Assembly (NCBI GenBank): GCA_039938515.1
Contig: JBDUUL010000006.1
Span: 1 to 64,000, forward strand
Reading direction: 5' to 3'
DNA: 64,000 nt
Source of the DNA: Nitrososphaera sp.
GTDB lineage: Archaea; Thermoproteota; Nitrososphaeria; Nitrososphaerales; Nitrososphaeraceae
The position numbers and the translations under genes are program-made. Under the pieces are notes generated by a model. It searched no databases. It worked only from the letters and a program-made list of their open reading frames with translations, and was not told the DNA's origin. Below are positions 8,212-16,003 of this stretch, in pieces. Each line of letters starts with the position of its first letter. Positions within the stretch are counted from its first letter, which is position 1.

Positions 8212-8838
8212 TTGAGAGTAATTATGGCTGCCCTGGCAATTACAGCCGGACTTGCATTTGCAGCCGTGTTTGCAACTCATGTCTTTGACCGCCTCACATG
8301 GCTTGATACTAATGCAGACAGTATTGTGACAAAAACCATCAGCAATCTCATTGCAAGTAATAGCGCGTTATCCAATACTCCGACTGGAAATGTGTCAATT
8401 GACATTGCAAATACAAGGCAGCTGCTGCAGCAATATGTGAACCAGGAACGTGCCAATGCAGGACAGACGCCTTTATCATAGGATAGCAGACCTGAATCAT
8501 TAGCTCAGGCTCACAGCGATGACATGGCCAGCCGAGGTTACTACGACCATATTTCGCCGGATGGCATCAGCAACATTGACCGATTCAACAAGGCAGGTCT
8601 TTCATGTTTTCATTACTACCCTGACGGCACCTATTCAAACGGCTCAGAAAACCTGTCAAAGGGCATGTTTGTTAATGCAGGTACTGGAGCAGAGGGCTAT
8701 ATTGCAAGGTGATCTGTCTCATCATGGATGCAAAGCCCTGAGCATAGAGACAATATGCTAGCGTCTTACTGGCATAACGAAGGCTTTGGCATCGCTAACT
8801 TTGGCAGTACTGTGTATGTCACAGAGGACTTTTGCTGA
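8212..8838 (+). pseudogene. CAP/SCP (YkwD-type) secreted protein, broken by two stops
   Basis: One continuous 209-codon frame starts TTGAGAGTAATTATG and contains two internal stops: TAG at 8479-8481 and TGA at 8710-8712. Without them the protein has a signal anchor (residues 4-22) and a full CAP domain: SLAQAHSDDMASRGYYDHIS, then SENLSKG, then SSWMQSPEHRDNMLASYW. CAP proteins normally have a Trp where TAG stands (L-x-W-D), so TGG to TAG is the likely lesion. No frameshift is present, which points to recent inactivation. Distinctive histidines of the domain are retained. Confidence 0.8.
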
Positions 8839-8849
8839 AACGTAGAAAA

Positions 8850-9941
8850 TTATACAGCCTGGCGAGAGAGGAGGCGAAGGCCAGACTGATGTACCACCCT
8901 AAGATAGTCCATCAACTCCTTGTTTGAGTCTGTGAGAGAGCCATCATCTCTATGATGCTTGAGAGGCTCGAGCTCATTTGAGATAGGTGTGTCGGGTTTA
9001 CCCAAGAAAATAGGAGCGATCTCAATCATCTCCGATTCATGGAGGGATTGCGCTTCATCATATTCGCCCTTGCTTATGGAGCCGTTTGAAGCAAAGTCAT
9101 CAGTAACAAGAGGCATGAAAACATGCGAGCTTCTTATTTGTTTTAAGAGTGCTTGCAGCAGATGCCCTAAGCCAAGGTCGTGTGCATCAAGATAAGGGTC
9201 GAAATATGCACCGTAACCATAATTCTGGAGTATTGAATGCAAGCGCTTAGCCTGCTCGAGGTGTGGCATGCGGTAGCTGATAAACACCTTGACTTTCGTA
9301 AGAGGAGGACCTGTTATATTATGAGATTCAGAGATTCTTTTCAAGTCGGCTAAATATCTCCTATAGGCCTCTTCGAGGGCAATTTCATCAAGTTTGCTAA
9401 TAGTGGCTCTCGCTGAATTGCTAAGTCGAGTGAGAGGGATTCGACCGTCATCACCCTTGTAACTATGCATTGCAACAAAACTATCTCTATGCCAGAGCAC
9501 ATTTGAGACGTCTGGGTTGTAGCCAAACCACGTCGGTGTGACATCGTGTCGGATGGACAGCTTTTCGGAATTTACCTTAATTTCAATGCCTTCAACCTGC
9601 TCGATTGCTACCGGCTGGATCAAACCCTTGATTTCAGCAATAAGGGATAGTACTTCATCCATCAAAGACCCGTCTATCGCCAAACTTGGCGCATCTGGTT
9701 CGTAGAATAGTTCACGGAGCTGTTTTAATTCGATTTGCGGCATGTAATTGAGGTAAAGGGCCGGGGGAAATTGGTCGCTAATAGAGTCTGAAGGAAAATA
9801 AATTTTCCATAGTACACCAAGACGAATCGACCGGTGAGACAATGCCTCAAGTTTTGAGATCCAGCAGTTAAACTTTTCATTGTAATGTTCGACTTGAATC
9901 TGTAACGAGCAAGCCCTACCGATTTGGCCTACTTGCAGCAC
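8850..9941 (-). CDS. TIR-domain protein
   Basis: 363 residues from GTG 9941. The N-terminal 210 residues are an unrecognised mixed domain. The C-terminal TIR domain begins at about residue 217 (KVFISYRMPHLEQAKRL), continues with YGYGAYFDPYLDAHDL and SSHVFMPLVTDDF, and has SKGEYDEAQSL, where Glu293 or Glu296 may be the NADase glutamate. TIR proteins act as NAD-consuming or signal-making enzymes in anti-phage systems. The coding frame stays open upstream of 9941 to 10053 without a usual start codon, and another frame with protein-like sequence runs to 10236. The annotated N terminus may therefore be a frameshift product. Confidence 0.8.
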   Translation of the reverse strand: MLQVGQIGRACSLQIQVEHYNEKFNCWISKLEALSHRSIRLGVLWKIYFPSDSISDQFPPALYLNYMPQIELKQLRELFYEPDAPSLAIDGSLMDEVLSLIAEIKGLIQPVAIEQVEGIEIKVNSEKLSIRHDVTPTWFGYNPDVSNVLWHRDSFVAMHSYKGDDGRIPLTRLSNSARATISKLDEIALEEAYRRYLADLKRISESHNITGPPLTKVKVFISYRMPHLEQAKRLHSILQNYGYGAYFDPYLDAHDLGLGHLLQALLKQIRSSHVFMPLVTDDFASNGSISKGEYDEAQSLHESEMIEIAPIFLGKPDTPISNELEPLKHHRDDGSLTDSNKELMDYLRVVHQSGLRLLSRQAV

Positions 9942-10236
9942 TATCGGGATATTTGATTCGTGGCGAACGCAAAGCTTTTTGAAGCAAATCGGATAAGAAT
10001 CTACTTTTCCGTTTCTTAAAGGTCTTGGGATAAAACTCAGGATTTGAAAATCTTAGCTGCTGAGCTGGATGAAGTCTTATCCATAATCGCGATGATAGGC
10101 CCGGAGAATCTTTGGTCAGAATCTGTCGCGGTACTGTGAGTAACTTTTGTTTGAGATTTGCGAGGTCAGGTTTTCTATTCGCAGAAAGCCGAATTGACCG
10201 CGCGGATAGTTCTAAATTGCCAAGCGCCTGGCTCAT
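9942..10236 (-). pseudogene. Possible frameshifted 5' part of the TIR gene
   Basis: Upstream of the TIR frame, minus-strand sequence reads KVDSYPICFKKLCVRHESN in the TIR frame back to a stop at 10053. In another frame it reads from ATG 10236 (MSQALGNLELSARSIRLSAN) through LTVPRQILTKDSPGLSSRLW. Joining the two near 10010-10050 would add about 95 residues to the TIR protein. A run of A residues in this interval is a plausible slip site. Either the gene is broken, or it uses a start that I have misjudged. Confidence 0.35.
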
Positions 10237-10266
10237 TCCCTAAACGGAGCGAGCGGCTTGCCAGCT

Positions 10267-11142
10267 TTAAGCTTTCGAAGAATTGGTTTGAACAAAAGGC
10301 GTTCTTGAATATAGTTCTGCGATCCTAGCGCGGTTTTGCTCAGTATCGGATACCACATGAGCCCCGGACAGCATTGCAATATTATGCTGCCCCAGAGAGA
10401 TTTCAATCGAACTGAGATAGAACTTGCGTAGGCTCTCAAATGGCGAATGGCCCTTGAGCATTTCAAGCTCGTATGTCCTTTTCAATACCGCATATAGCCG
10501 ATGCCTGAACGTACGGTCCCAAGGAGACCTGCTTTCCTTATCATTCTGTATAACGCAAAATTCTCGCCTATACATGAGAATTTGCATTTGGTCATATATT
10601 GACTCACCTATTGCAGCAAGATAAAGCTCGCCAGCATTGTTTCTCGCGGGAAAGACATAGACACCATTGGCTTCCTTGGTAAATGAGGCCCAGCGTAGGT
10701 CCTTAGCACCAGAGATGTGCAATCCAGAATATACACAGAGCGCACAAAGCCTCCATAGACTGCCGTTGTCTGAGAGGATGGTTCGCTCGACTAATCGTAG
10801 CAGCTTGGTTACTTCTTCAGCGCTGTAGCCATTGATGTGTCGATGCTTGGACCGCAACAACCTTGCGAGAGACTTGTATTCAGCGGACTTTGTTACTTCA
10901 AATCCATATGCCTTGCAGGCAGCCTTTGCGCATTTGACAAGGAGCTCTGCAAGTGAAGGGTTCGTACCAGACTCAATCATGGAATGAAGCCTAGTCCATA
11001 CATAGTCAAGGCCAGCACCCGTATCAATAAGGGAAATGCCCAGCTTACGTACAGCCAGACCATAGTTGCCAACAGTGCTCGGAGAGTAGCCAGTAAAGGG
11101 GGCGACTGTATCAAGCCATCTATTCAAGTCAATGACAGGCAT
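10267..11142 (-). CDS. Tyrosine recombinase / integrase, possibly inactive
   Basis: A 291-residue protein with an N-terminal SAM-like helical domain (1-95) and a C-terminal catalytic fold. The first active-site Arg is expected in the motif S/T-G-L-R-I-S-E; here it reads SGLHISGAKDL, with His142. The second box keeps an Arg (SPFESLRKFYL, Arg239) but lacks the preceding His. SGAH (His262) and AELYSRTPF (Tyr278) match the third His and the nucleophile. Recombinases of this type integrate mobile elements. The substitutions suggest a decayed or altered enzyme. It marks the surrounding region as mobile. Confidence 0.75.
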   Translation of the reverse strand: MPVIDLNRWLDTVAPFTGYSPSTVGNYGLAVRKLGISLIDTGAGLDYVWTRLHSMIESGTNPSLAELLVKCAKAACKAYGFEVTKSAEYKSLARLLRSKHRHINGYSAEEVTKLLRLVERTILSDNGSLWRLCALCVYSGLHISGAKDLRWASFTKEANGVYVFPARNNAGELYLAAIGESIYDQMQILMYRREFCVIQNDKESRSPWDRTFRHRLYAVLKRTYELEMLKGHSPFESLRKFYLSSIEISLGQHNIAMLSGAHVVSDTEQNRARIAELYSRTPFVQTNSSKA

Positions 11143-11307
11143 GTTTTCGCCAGGCTATAGAACGGGAGTGAATAGCTAAGAACCTTCCATGGAAACTGGC
11201 GCAAATACCGCCAGAAAATGGGAGTAAAAAATCGGCATATTATGTCAGTATATATTTACACCTCTTCGGAAAAGAAAGAGCACGAGGCACGTGTTTCTTT
11301 ACCCGGA

Positions 11308-11928
11308 GATCTTTACTATATTGTAAAGAAACAATTTTCTTGCAGCTTTTTTGGCCGCTTTAATGTGCAGAAATGAGATAGAGTCTGCAGGCTTGGCTCA
11401 ATCAGTCTTGTACGACCAGGTACGATCTTTACTATTTCATAATAGAGGTCGGACAGCAAGCTGCCATCTTCTAATTAGCAGAATCATAAAGACACTAACA
11501 ATGAGCAAGGTCGAGACCATGGAGGGTATTGAATTGCTGGCCTCTAGATACCATGTGCTTGCAAAACTTTCTGCATACAGCTGAAACAACTGCTCCGGTA
11601 CAAAGCCAGCGGCCGCAATTAATAGAACCGGCCAGCGTCTGTAACCTAGTAAAGATCCTAAAGTAGCAAATGAAGTGCCTGCAATTCCACCTGCCATTCG
11701 ATAAAGTTCAAGATCGAATGGAGGACCTGAACAAATAGTGGCTCGAGCCTCTCCGGTAAAGATCACTTGTATCTTGGATTTGTATCCGGAAAGCTCGCAA
11801 ACGGCTGCATGACCAAACCCATGGACGTAAGCAGTCCCGTAGTAAAATATAGTAAAGATCGCCAAAGCCGTACAAGTCAACCGGCGGCCCTGTTTTGATG
11901 TTAATATGCCAAAAACGATCTTTACTAT
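11308..11928. repeat. Cluster of four GATCTTTACTAT repeats
   Basis: GATCTTTACTAT occurs at 11308-11319, 11424-11435 and 11917-11928 on the plus strand and once inverted at 11849-11860. The copies at 11424 and 11917 share the 16-mer ACGATCTTTACTATTT (with two flanking bases each). At 11311-11328 it is part of the palindrome CTTTAC-TATATT-GTAAAG. The cluster flanks and enters the 147-codon membrane gene and lies before the integrase start at 11142. It could be an operator set or iteron-like binding sites. Confidence 0.6.
11437..11880 (-). CDS. Small membrane protein with degenerate M50-like motif
   Basis: A 147-residue protein with about four hydrophobic segments (residues 3-20, 62-80, 85-97 and 118-137). 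Residues 20-26 read HGFGHAA where a site-2-protease family member would have HExGHA, so the catalytic Glu position holds Gly. The surrounding context (membrane helix before, GGIAGTSFATLGSLLG after) fits an M50-like fold. If the assignment is right it is a pseudo-protease. One of the four GATCTTTACTAT repeats lies within its first codons. It could also be an unrelated membrane protein. Confidence 0.5.
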   Translation of the reverse strand: MTCTALAIFTIFYYGTAYVHGFGHAAVCELSGYKSKIQVIFTGEARATICSGPPFDLELYRMAGGIAGTSFATLGSLLGYRRWPVLLIAAAGFVPEQLFQLYAESFASTWYLEASNSIPSMVSTLLIVSVFMILLIRRWQLAVRPLL

Positions 11929-11975
11929 TTGCGATTCAAAAAGGAGGAACGCTGTCCCGACATGCTCTGAGACTC

Positions 11976-12233
11976 CTAACCCTCTGGCTCAGTCGCTTCC
12001 TGACGTATAGACTCTACAAGCTGAGGATGGTAGCCTGGGCCCTTTGGATCGAGACTATCCCACAAAGTCGTTAACTGCCCAGCCACGATTTTGCTTGCAA
12101 GGACTTCATCATTACGGACTAGCCGCATCAATGCATTGTATCCACTTCGACTGACAACGAGCTTCAGGTCCATGGTCATAGCATCCGTGGGTGGCTCTCC
12201 AATTACCCAGCCTTGGCTTGATATGCTGCTCAA
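11976..12233 (-). CDS. Hypothetical protein (85 aa)
   Basis: An 85-residue soluble protein beginning MSSISSQGWVIGEPP. Its start overlaps the stop of the upstream 91-residue gene by 4 nt (12230-12233), a sign of translational coupling. No cysteine pairs, membrane helices or known motif. Function unknown; probably works with the small membrane protein encoded before it. Confidence 0.55.
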   Translation of the reverse strand: MSSISSQGWVIGEPPTDAMTMDLKLVVSRSGYNALMRLVRNDEVLASKIVAGQLTTLWDSLDPKGPGYHPQLVESIRQEATEPEG

Positions 12234-12505
12234 TCGACTCTACCTCCTACTGGAGCAGGTTTTCTCTCTTTCATTAACTTGCCACATAGAACAAACAGGT
12301 ACGGCAACATTCCAATGAGCATTACCCAGGCCAGGATCTGAGCTCCGAGTGGCGTTACTTTCAATGGCCCGTACGAGTCCTCCAAGATTACTGCGCTGCC
12401 AAATGCTGCAAGCGTTAGCATGACGACCGTCGCTTGAATCGCTGCCTTTCTTGTTTCCGGTCCAACGTATGGTTTTGCTTTTTTTGTTTGAACAAAGTTG
12501 TTCAT
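12230..12505 (-). CDS. Small two-helix membrane protein (91 aa)
   Basis: A 91-residue protein with two predicted membrane helices (about residues 24-42 and 53-74), a basic N terminus (KKAKPYVGPETRK) and a basic C terminus (KLMKERKPA). ATG start at 12505. It is the first gene of a two-gene unit with the 85-residue protein. An 11-bp inverted repeat lies 29-64 nt upstream and may be an operator. Confidence 0.6.
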   Translation of the reverse strand: MNNFVQTKKAKPYVGPETRKAAIQATVVMLTLAAFGSAVILEDSYGPLKVTPLGAQILAWVMLIGMLPYLFVLCGKLMKERKPAPVGGRVD

Positions 12506-12533
12506 TTAATCGTGCAACATACCCACTCAGCTA

Positions 12534-12569
12534 TAGCTTTTGCTAAAAAGAGCTGCTAAGCAAAAGCTA
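12534..12569. promoter_or_regulatory. 11-bp inverted repeat between divergent genes
   Basis: TAGCTTTTGCT (12534-12544) and AGCAAAAGCTA (12559-12569) are exact inverted repeats with a 14-nt spacer. The element lies between a minus-strand gene starting at 12505 and a plus-strand gene starting at 12612, so it could be an operator controlling one or both. A terminator role is unlikely because no gene ends here. Confidence 0.5.
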
Positions 12570-12611
12570 AGTTCTACCCACTTACCCAGAATATGCTGTT
12601 GACCTTATCCA

Positions 12612-12740
12612 ATGAATTTAAAATGCAGTAACAAAGAATGCAACCATGAATGGGACTACCGTGGCAGTTCAAAGTTTTACGCATCTTGCCCGATTTGCCA
12701 CTACAAGGTTAGAGTACCAAAAAAAACCGAGAAGAATTAG
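12612..12740 (+). CDS. Tiny zinc-ribbon protein (42 aa)
   Basis: A 42-codon frame with ATG start and TAG stop. It contains CSNKEC (Cys5, Cys10) and CPIC (Cys26, Cys29) with WDYRG between them, the layout of a single zinc ribbon, and ends in a basic tail (VPKKTEKN). Such mini zinc proteins are common in this archaeal group and are usually missed by gene finders. A second zinc-ribbon gene follows 12 nt later. Likely binds nucleic acid or protein. Confidence 0.65.
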   Translation: MNLKCSNKECNHEWDYRGSSKFYASCPICHYKVRVPKKTEKN

Positions 12741-12752
12741 CGACGAGCGATA

Positions 12753-12896
12753 ATGGCGCTGGATTCCGAAAAACATCATCACGAGAGCTGCAGGTCTTGC
12801 GGCTCTGACGAGATCGTCTTTAACATTCGAGTCATTAAAGGCAAGCAGGTACAGATAAGGCTGTGCAATGCCTGCGGTGCACTGGATAGGCTCTGA
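12753..12896 (+). CDS. Tiny zinc-ribbon protein (47 aa)
   Basis: A 47-codon frame with ATG start and TGA stop. Cys13/Cys16 (CRSC) and Cys38/Cys41 (CNAC) form a zinc ribbon around FNIRVIKGKQVQIRL, which looks like the two middle beta-strands. A histidine run (KHHHE) precedes the first pair. The gene is 12 nt downstream of the other mini zinc ribbon and probably co-transcribed. Function unknown. Confidence 0.65.
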   Translation: MALDSEKHHHESCRSCGSDEIVFNIRVIKGKQVQIRLCNACGALDRL

Positions 12897-12928
12897 TTAC
12901 ATTTCTAATCAATTAGTATCAAAGATAA

Positions 12929-13690
12929 TCAATTAGCCCTTTTTTTATTCCATTTTTGCATTTCGTCCATGTAAATTGCTTCATGACCTGGCTTCGTTAT
13001 TACGGGAAAGAGCGCTCTCAAATGGTCTTGAAATGCTATGAGCTTTGATTCAATCCTACTACGCATATTTGTCAGTTCATCCGGGGTTGGCTCAACGGTT
13101 GTATCGCTTTTGTCAGGAAGGTAGCAAATTTGCGGGTGCATTTGACCGAGGCCTACTGAGTTTGTCAAATTTCGTTGCTCTATGAAAAGAAGGGTAAAGT
13201 AACCAAGTTCGGCTGAGTCTTCCATTGACATTATTGTATACCATGCAGTCTTGAAGAATGCTAGACCAAACGGCGCACCTGTACCTATCGACTCGTTGAA
13301 GTCTATCGGAATAAATTCTCCGTCAGGATAAACCCGTGTCACTAGTGACTTGGCAGCCGGATTTGCCTGACCTACAATCAACTCGAATCCTTCTTTGTCT
13401 CTCGGGAACCTATTACTCGATTCTTGAACCAGCTTAGATATTAGCATCAATACACTCTCTGAGCGATTATTGCCTGCCAGCTGCGCGCTTTGCCTGTCCA
13501 TTTCTAACTTCAGCCTAGTTTTGAAGACCTCAAACGCGCCTCTATTTCCAGCATAGCCAATTATCATGCCCCTTTCTGGCTCATAGATCTTGTCTAAGAA
13601 GTAAAACTGTCCAGAGTTTTGGTCAATGACTTTTCTATCGGCTACAAGGACAATTCCATCAAGTGCACGCACGCCAAGAATATACGTCAA
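12929..13690 (-). CDS. Stand-alone proteasome-beta-like Ntn hydrolase
   Basis: A 253-residue protein starting MTYILGVRALDGIVLVADRK, which follows the proteasome beta pattern T-x-x-x-G-x-x-x-x-D-G-V-V-L-A-A-D-R. After removal of Met1, Thr2 would be the N-terminal nucleophile. Asp11 and the Lys in FLDKIYE fit the Asp17/Lys33 pair of beta subunits, and GYAGNRGAF follows in the expected place. The C-terminal 90 residues are extra. It is not next to other proteasome genes, so it may be an independent hydrolase like the Anbu or BPH groups. Substrate unknown. Confidence 0.7.
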   Translation of the reverse strand: MTYILGVRALDGIVLVADRKVIDQNSGQFYFLDKIYEPERGMIIGYAGNRGAFEVFKTRLKLEMDRQSAQLAGNNRSESVLMLISKLVQESSNRFPRDKEGFELIVGQANPAAKSLVTRVYPDGEFIPIDFNESIGTGAPFGLAFFKTAWYTIMSMEDSAELGYFTLLFIEQRNLTNSVGLGQMHPQICYLPDKSDTTVEPTPDELTNMRSRIESKLIAFQDHLRALFPVITKPGHEAIYMDEMQKWNKKRAN

Positions 13691-13803
13691 TTTGAATTGC
13701 TAGAATAGCCCGTCGAATATATCCATGATCTAAAGCCTCAGTCAATTCCGATGTTCGAGTAGAACCTTTCAGCGCCCTAGAGAGTAGGATAATAAACCGA
13801 CTA

Positions 13804-14208
13804 TCAGGCGCGGTTTGAGAGGTAGTACATGAGTGCCGATACGCCGGGCATTCCAAGCACTGCCACCTGAGTCACTGTGAGAAATGACTGCGGGAATGCC
13901 ATCTTTTCCTCCATCTGCACGAGTATTCCTCCGCTAATTATGCCAAAGAACTGAGATGCTCCCACCAAGGGGTCACCATACACGAATAGGGGGTTGAAGC
14001 CTCCATAGTTTCCGCCTGATAGGTTGGCAGTTGTCTGGTTGTACTGGTTGCGGTAGAATTGCATGTCGAGGCTTCTCTCCAAGAGACCGTTATTGTTGGC
14101 GTTCAGGATACCGGCGTTCTGAAACTCTGTACCCAGGAAATACATGCCTCCGCTTATGCATAGGATGAACAGATAGACGCCTAGCAGCGAGTGAGCAAGC
14201 CACTGCAA
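13804..14208 (-). CDS. Membrane protein of unknown function (134 aa)
   Basis: A 134-residue protein with a TTG start. A hydrophobic N-terminal segment (LLGVYLFILCISGGMYFL) is followed by an Asn/Gly-rich stretch (about 30-70) and two further hydrophobic segments (about 82-97 and 108-130). The composition suggests a small integral membrane protein with an exposed Asn-rich loop. No family recognised. Confidence 0.5.
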   Translation of the reverse strand: MQWLAHSLLGVYLFILCISGGMYFLGTEFQNAGILNANNNGLLERSLDMQFYRNQYNQTTANLSGGNYGGFNPLFVYGDPLVGASQFFGIISGGILVQMEEKMAFPQSFLTVTQVAVLGMPGVSALMYYLSNRA

Positions 14209-14281
14209 TTAGGCAGCCTCCGAAGGCATACAAGCTCGTTTGGCGCTTTGTAGGTTTTAAAGGTGAATTAATCGGTCGAGG

Positions 14282-14569
14282 CTAGAGGAATAATGCGTGA
14301 ATTTCAGGCGCTTGCAGCTCTGACACCGCATCGTCAACTGCCTTTTGCACCCAAAAGGACAAATTGATTTCAGAGATAATCTTGGTGCAAATTTCCTTTC
14401 TTTCCATGTATTCGATTGCAAATGCAGGTCCAAGGGAATGTACGCCTGCAAAGTCCAGTACAATCTGGCCTGCCCTTGCTTCCTCAATCATCCTGCAAAG
14501 AGCTGCGGCCTCTTCCGCAGTAGTCGGCCGCTCGCCAACAACTGCAGAAACCTGAATTGTTTGTTTCAT
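14282..14569 (-). CDS. STAS-like domain protein (DUF4325 type)
   Basis: A 95-residue soluble protein. The central LDFAGVHSLGPAFAIEYM matches the D-F-x-x-V-x-S-x-x-x-x-F-A-x-E signature of the STAS-like DUF4325 domain, which in other proteins pairs with histidine-kinase-like ATPases. Here it stands alone. Possible roles are protein-protein regulation or anti-anti-sigma-like switching; archaea lack sigma factors, so the partner is unknown. Confidence 0.6.
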   Translation of the reverse strand: MKQTIQVSAVVGERPTTAEEAAALCRMIEEARAGQIVLDFAGVHSLGPAFAIEYMERKEICTKIISEINLSFWVQKAVDDAVSELQAPEIHALFL

Positions 14570-14677
14570 TACTTTATGATTTCAAGTCCTGCGCAAGACT
14601 GCTATTTGAGTATTTGAGCTCAATTACATATTACCGGATTGTCTATTTGGGGTGTCCAGATTTCCCGGTGAATTTTA

Positions 14678-16003
14678 CTAAGTTTCAGATGGTACCCCGA
14701 GCTTTGATTCGACGAACTTCCTAATTTTGTTCTTGATTTCGTCTCCCTTTGGAGCAAAGACATAGAACTTGTTGATTGTCGATTCGCTCGTTTTGATGGG
14801 GGAGAACTCATCCAGTGTCCTTGGTACTCCCTTCCAAAGCATCAGTATCTCATTTTCATACAAATTGATCGGAATCTCAGCGCGGTAGACAATCACTTCA
14901 TGTTTCTGTAGGCCCACATTATCCGCAATCTGCTGTGACAATTCTTTGAATTGAGGATCATTCATTTTCATTATCCGGTCACGAGTCTGTGCGTTTAGTA
15001 TCTCTTTATCGGGTAAGAAATCATGAACGCGTTTGTATAATTGTCTTTTGAGTATGTTTTTCAAAATTGATGCGGATTTGCTATTTGGTCCTTTTTGCAG
15101 AATTTCATCATAAATGCGTCTATCGTCCAAACCAGTATAATATTCCAAGAAATTATCGTTCTTTAATTCATCGTCAAGGTTTACCGTCAGGAGCACCTTG
15201 TCAATTATGGCCTCCTCACCGAAGGCTAAATCTAATGCCTTGAGGAACATCTGATCAGCAACTATACGGGCATGATGTTTGTACACTTGTGCATGCATAA
15301 GATATCTGCCAAGACGGTAATTCTCGATGGCGTCTTTTCCTTTTGATTTAATACATAGCCGCTTTTCGCGTTCATCCGGCGTGCTTGTCAAAGTATGGAT
15401 GATCCTTGCTAGGTCAAATTGGCCATACGCAACACCGATGTGGAAAGAGTCTCGCCTCAGATAATCCAGTTTGTCTACGTCCAGTGCACTTGATACAACA
15501 TCAGATGCGAGAGTACTAATCCCCGGTTTTTTCCAACTATCAATTTCCCGATGTCTGAGTAACGCCGAGATATATTCTCCCTTGTCACCTAAGATATCCC
15601 TGAGCTCCTTATTTTGTCGAATAATGAGCGTAGATATCCAGTCGTGCTCCACCTTTCGCTTGTTAATAGTTGAAAGTACTTCCTCAAAGAGATGTGAGTA
15701 AGGACCATGACCAACGTCGTGAAGCAAAGCCGTAAGCCTTACTACTTCTCTGATTTCGTTAGGAAACTCTAACTGTCTTGATACTAAGTCAGCTAAATGC
15801 GTCGCACCTAAAGAATGTTCAAATCTTGTGTGAATCGCAGAGGGATATACTACGAACGCATGTGAAAGCTGCTTTATGTTAAGGAGTCTTCTGAAGACTG
15901 GAGTATCAATTATTTGAATCTCTGTCTTGGTTAGATCAACGAAACCATAAAGCGGGTCTCGAATAGATTTGTATCTGAAGTAATCCGAATTGTATTCAGA
16001 CAA
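14678..16003 (-). CDS. HD-domain phosphohydrolase (SAMHD1/YwfO-like)
   Basis: A 441-residue protein. The start YKSIRDPLYGFVDLT and the segment HTRFEHSLGATHLA (58-71), LLHDVGHGPYSH (93-104) and ALDVDKLDYLRRD are the metal-binding H...HD...D motifs of the dNTP triphosphohydrolase branch of HD enzymes. It probably hydrolyses deoxynucleoside triphosphates to nucleoside plus triphosphate. The upstream gene overlaps by 8 nt and resembles YwgA. From memory, Bacillus subtilis ywgA and ywfO are also neighbours, so this pairing appears conserved across domains. Confidence 0.85.
   Translation of the reverse strand: MSEYNSDYFRYKSIRDPLYGFVDLTKTEIQIIDTPVFRRLLNIKQLSHAFVVYPSAIHTRFEHSLGATHLADLVSRQLEFPNEIREVVRLTALLHDVGHGPYSHLFEEVLSTINKRKVEHDWISTLIIRQNKELRDILGDKGEYISALLRHREIDSWKKPGISTLASDVVSSALDVDKLDYLRRDSFHIGVAYGQFDLARIIHTLTSTPDEREKRLCIKSKGKDAIENYRLGRYLMHAQVYKHHARIVADQMFLKALDLAFGEEAIIDKVLLTVNLDDELKNDNFLEYYTGLDDRRIYDEILQKGPNSKSASILKNILKRQLYKRVHDFLPDKEILNAQTRDRIMKMNDPQFKELSQQIADNVGLQKHEVIVYRAEIPINLYENEILMLWKGVPRTLDEFSPIKTSESTINKFYVFAPKGDEIKNKIRKFVESKLGVPSET

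Noticed and set aside
8479-8712. Possible recoding (pyrrolysine or selenocysteine) at TAG and TGA in the CAP gene
   Set aside because: Two different stops in one gene and no recoding machinery known for this group; simple decay is more likely.
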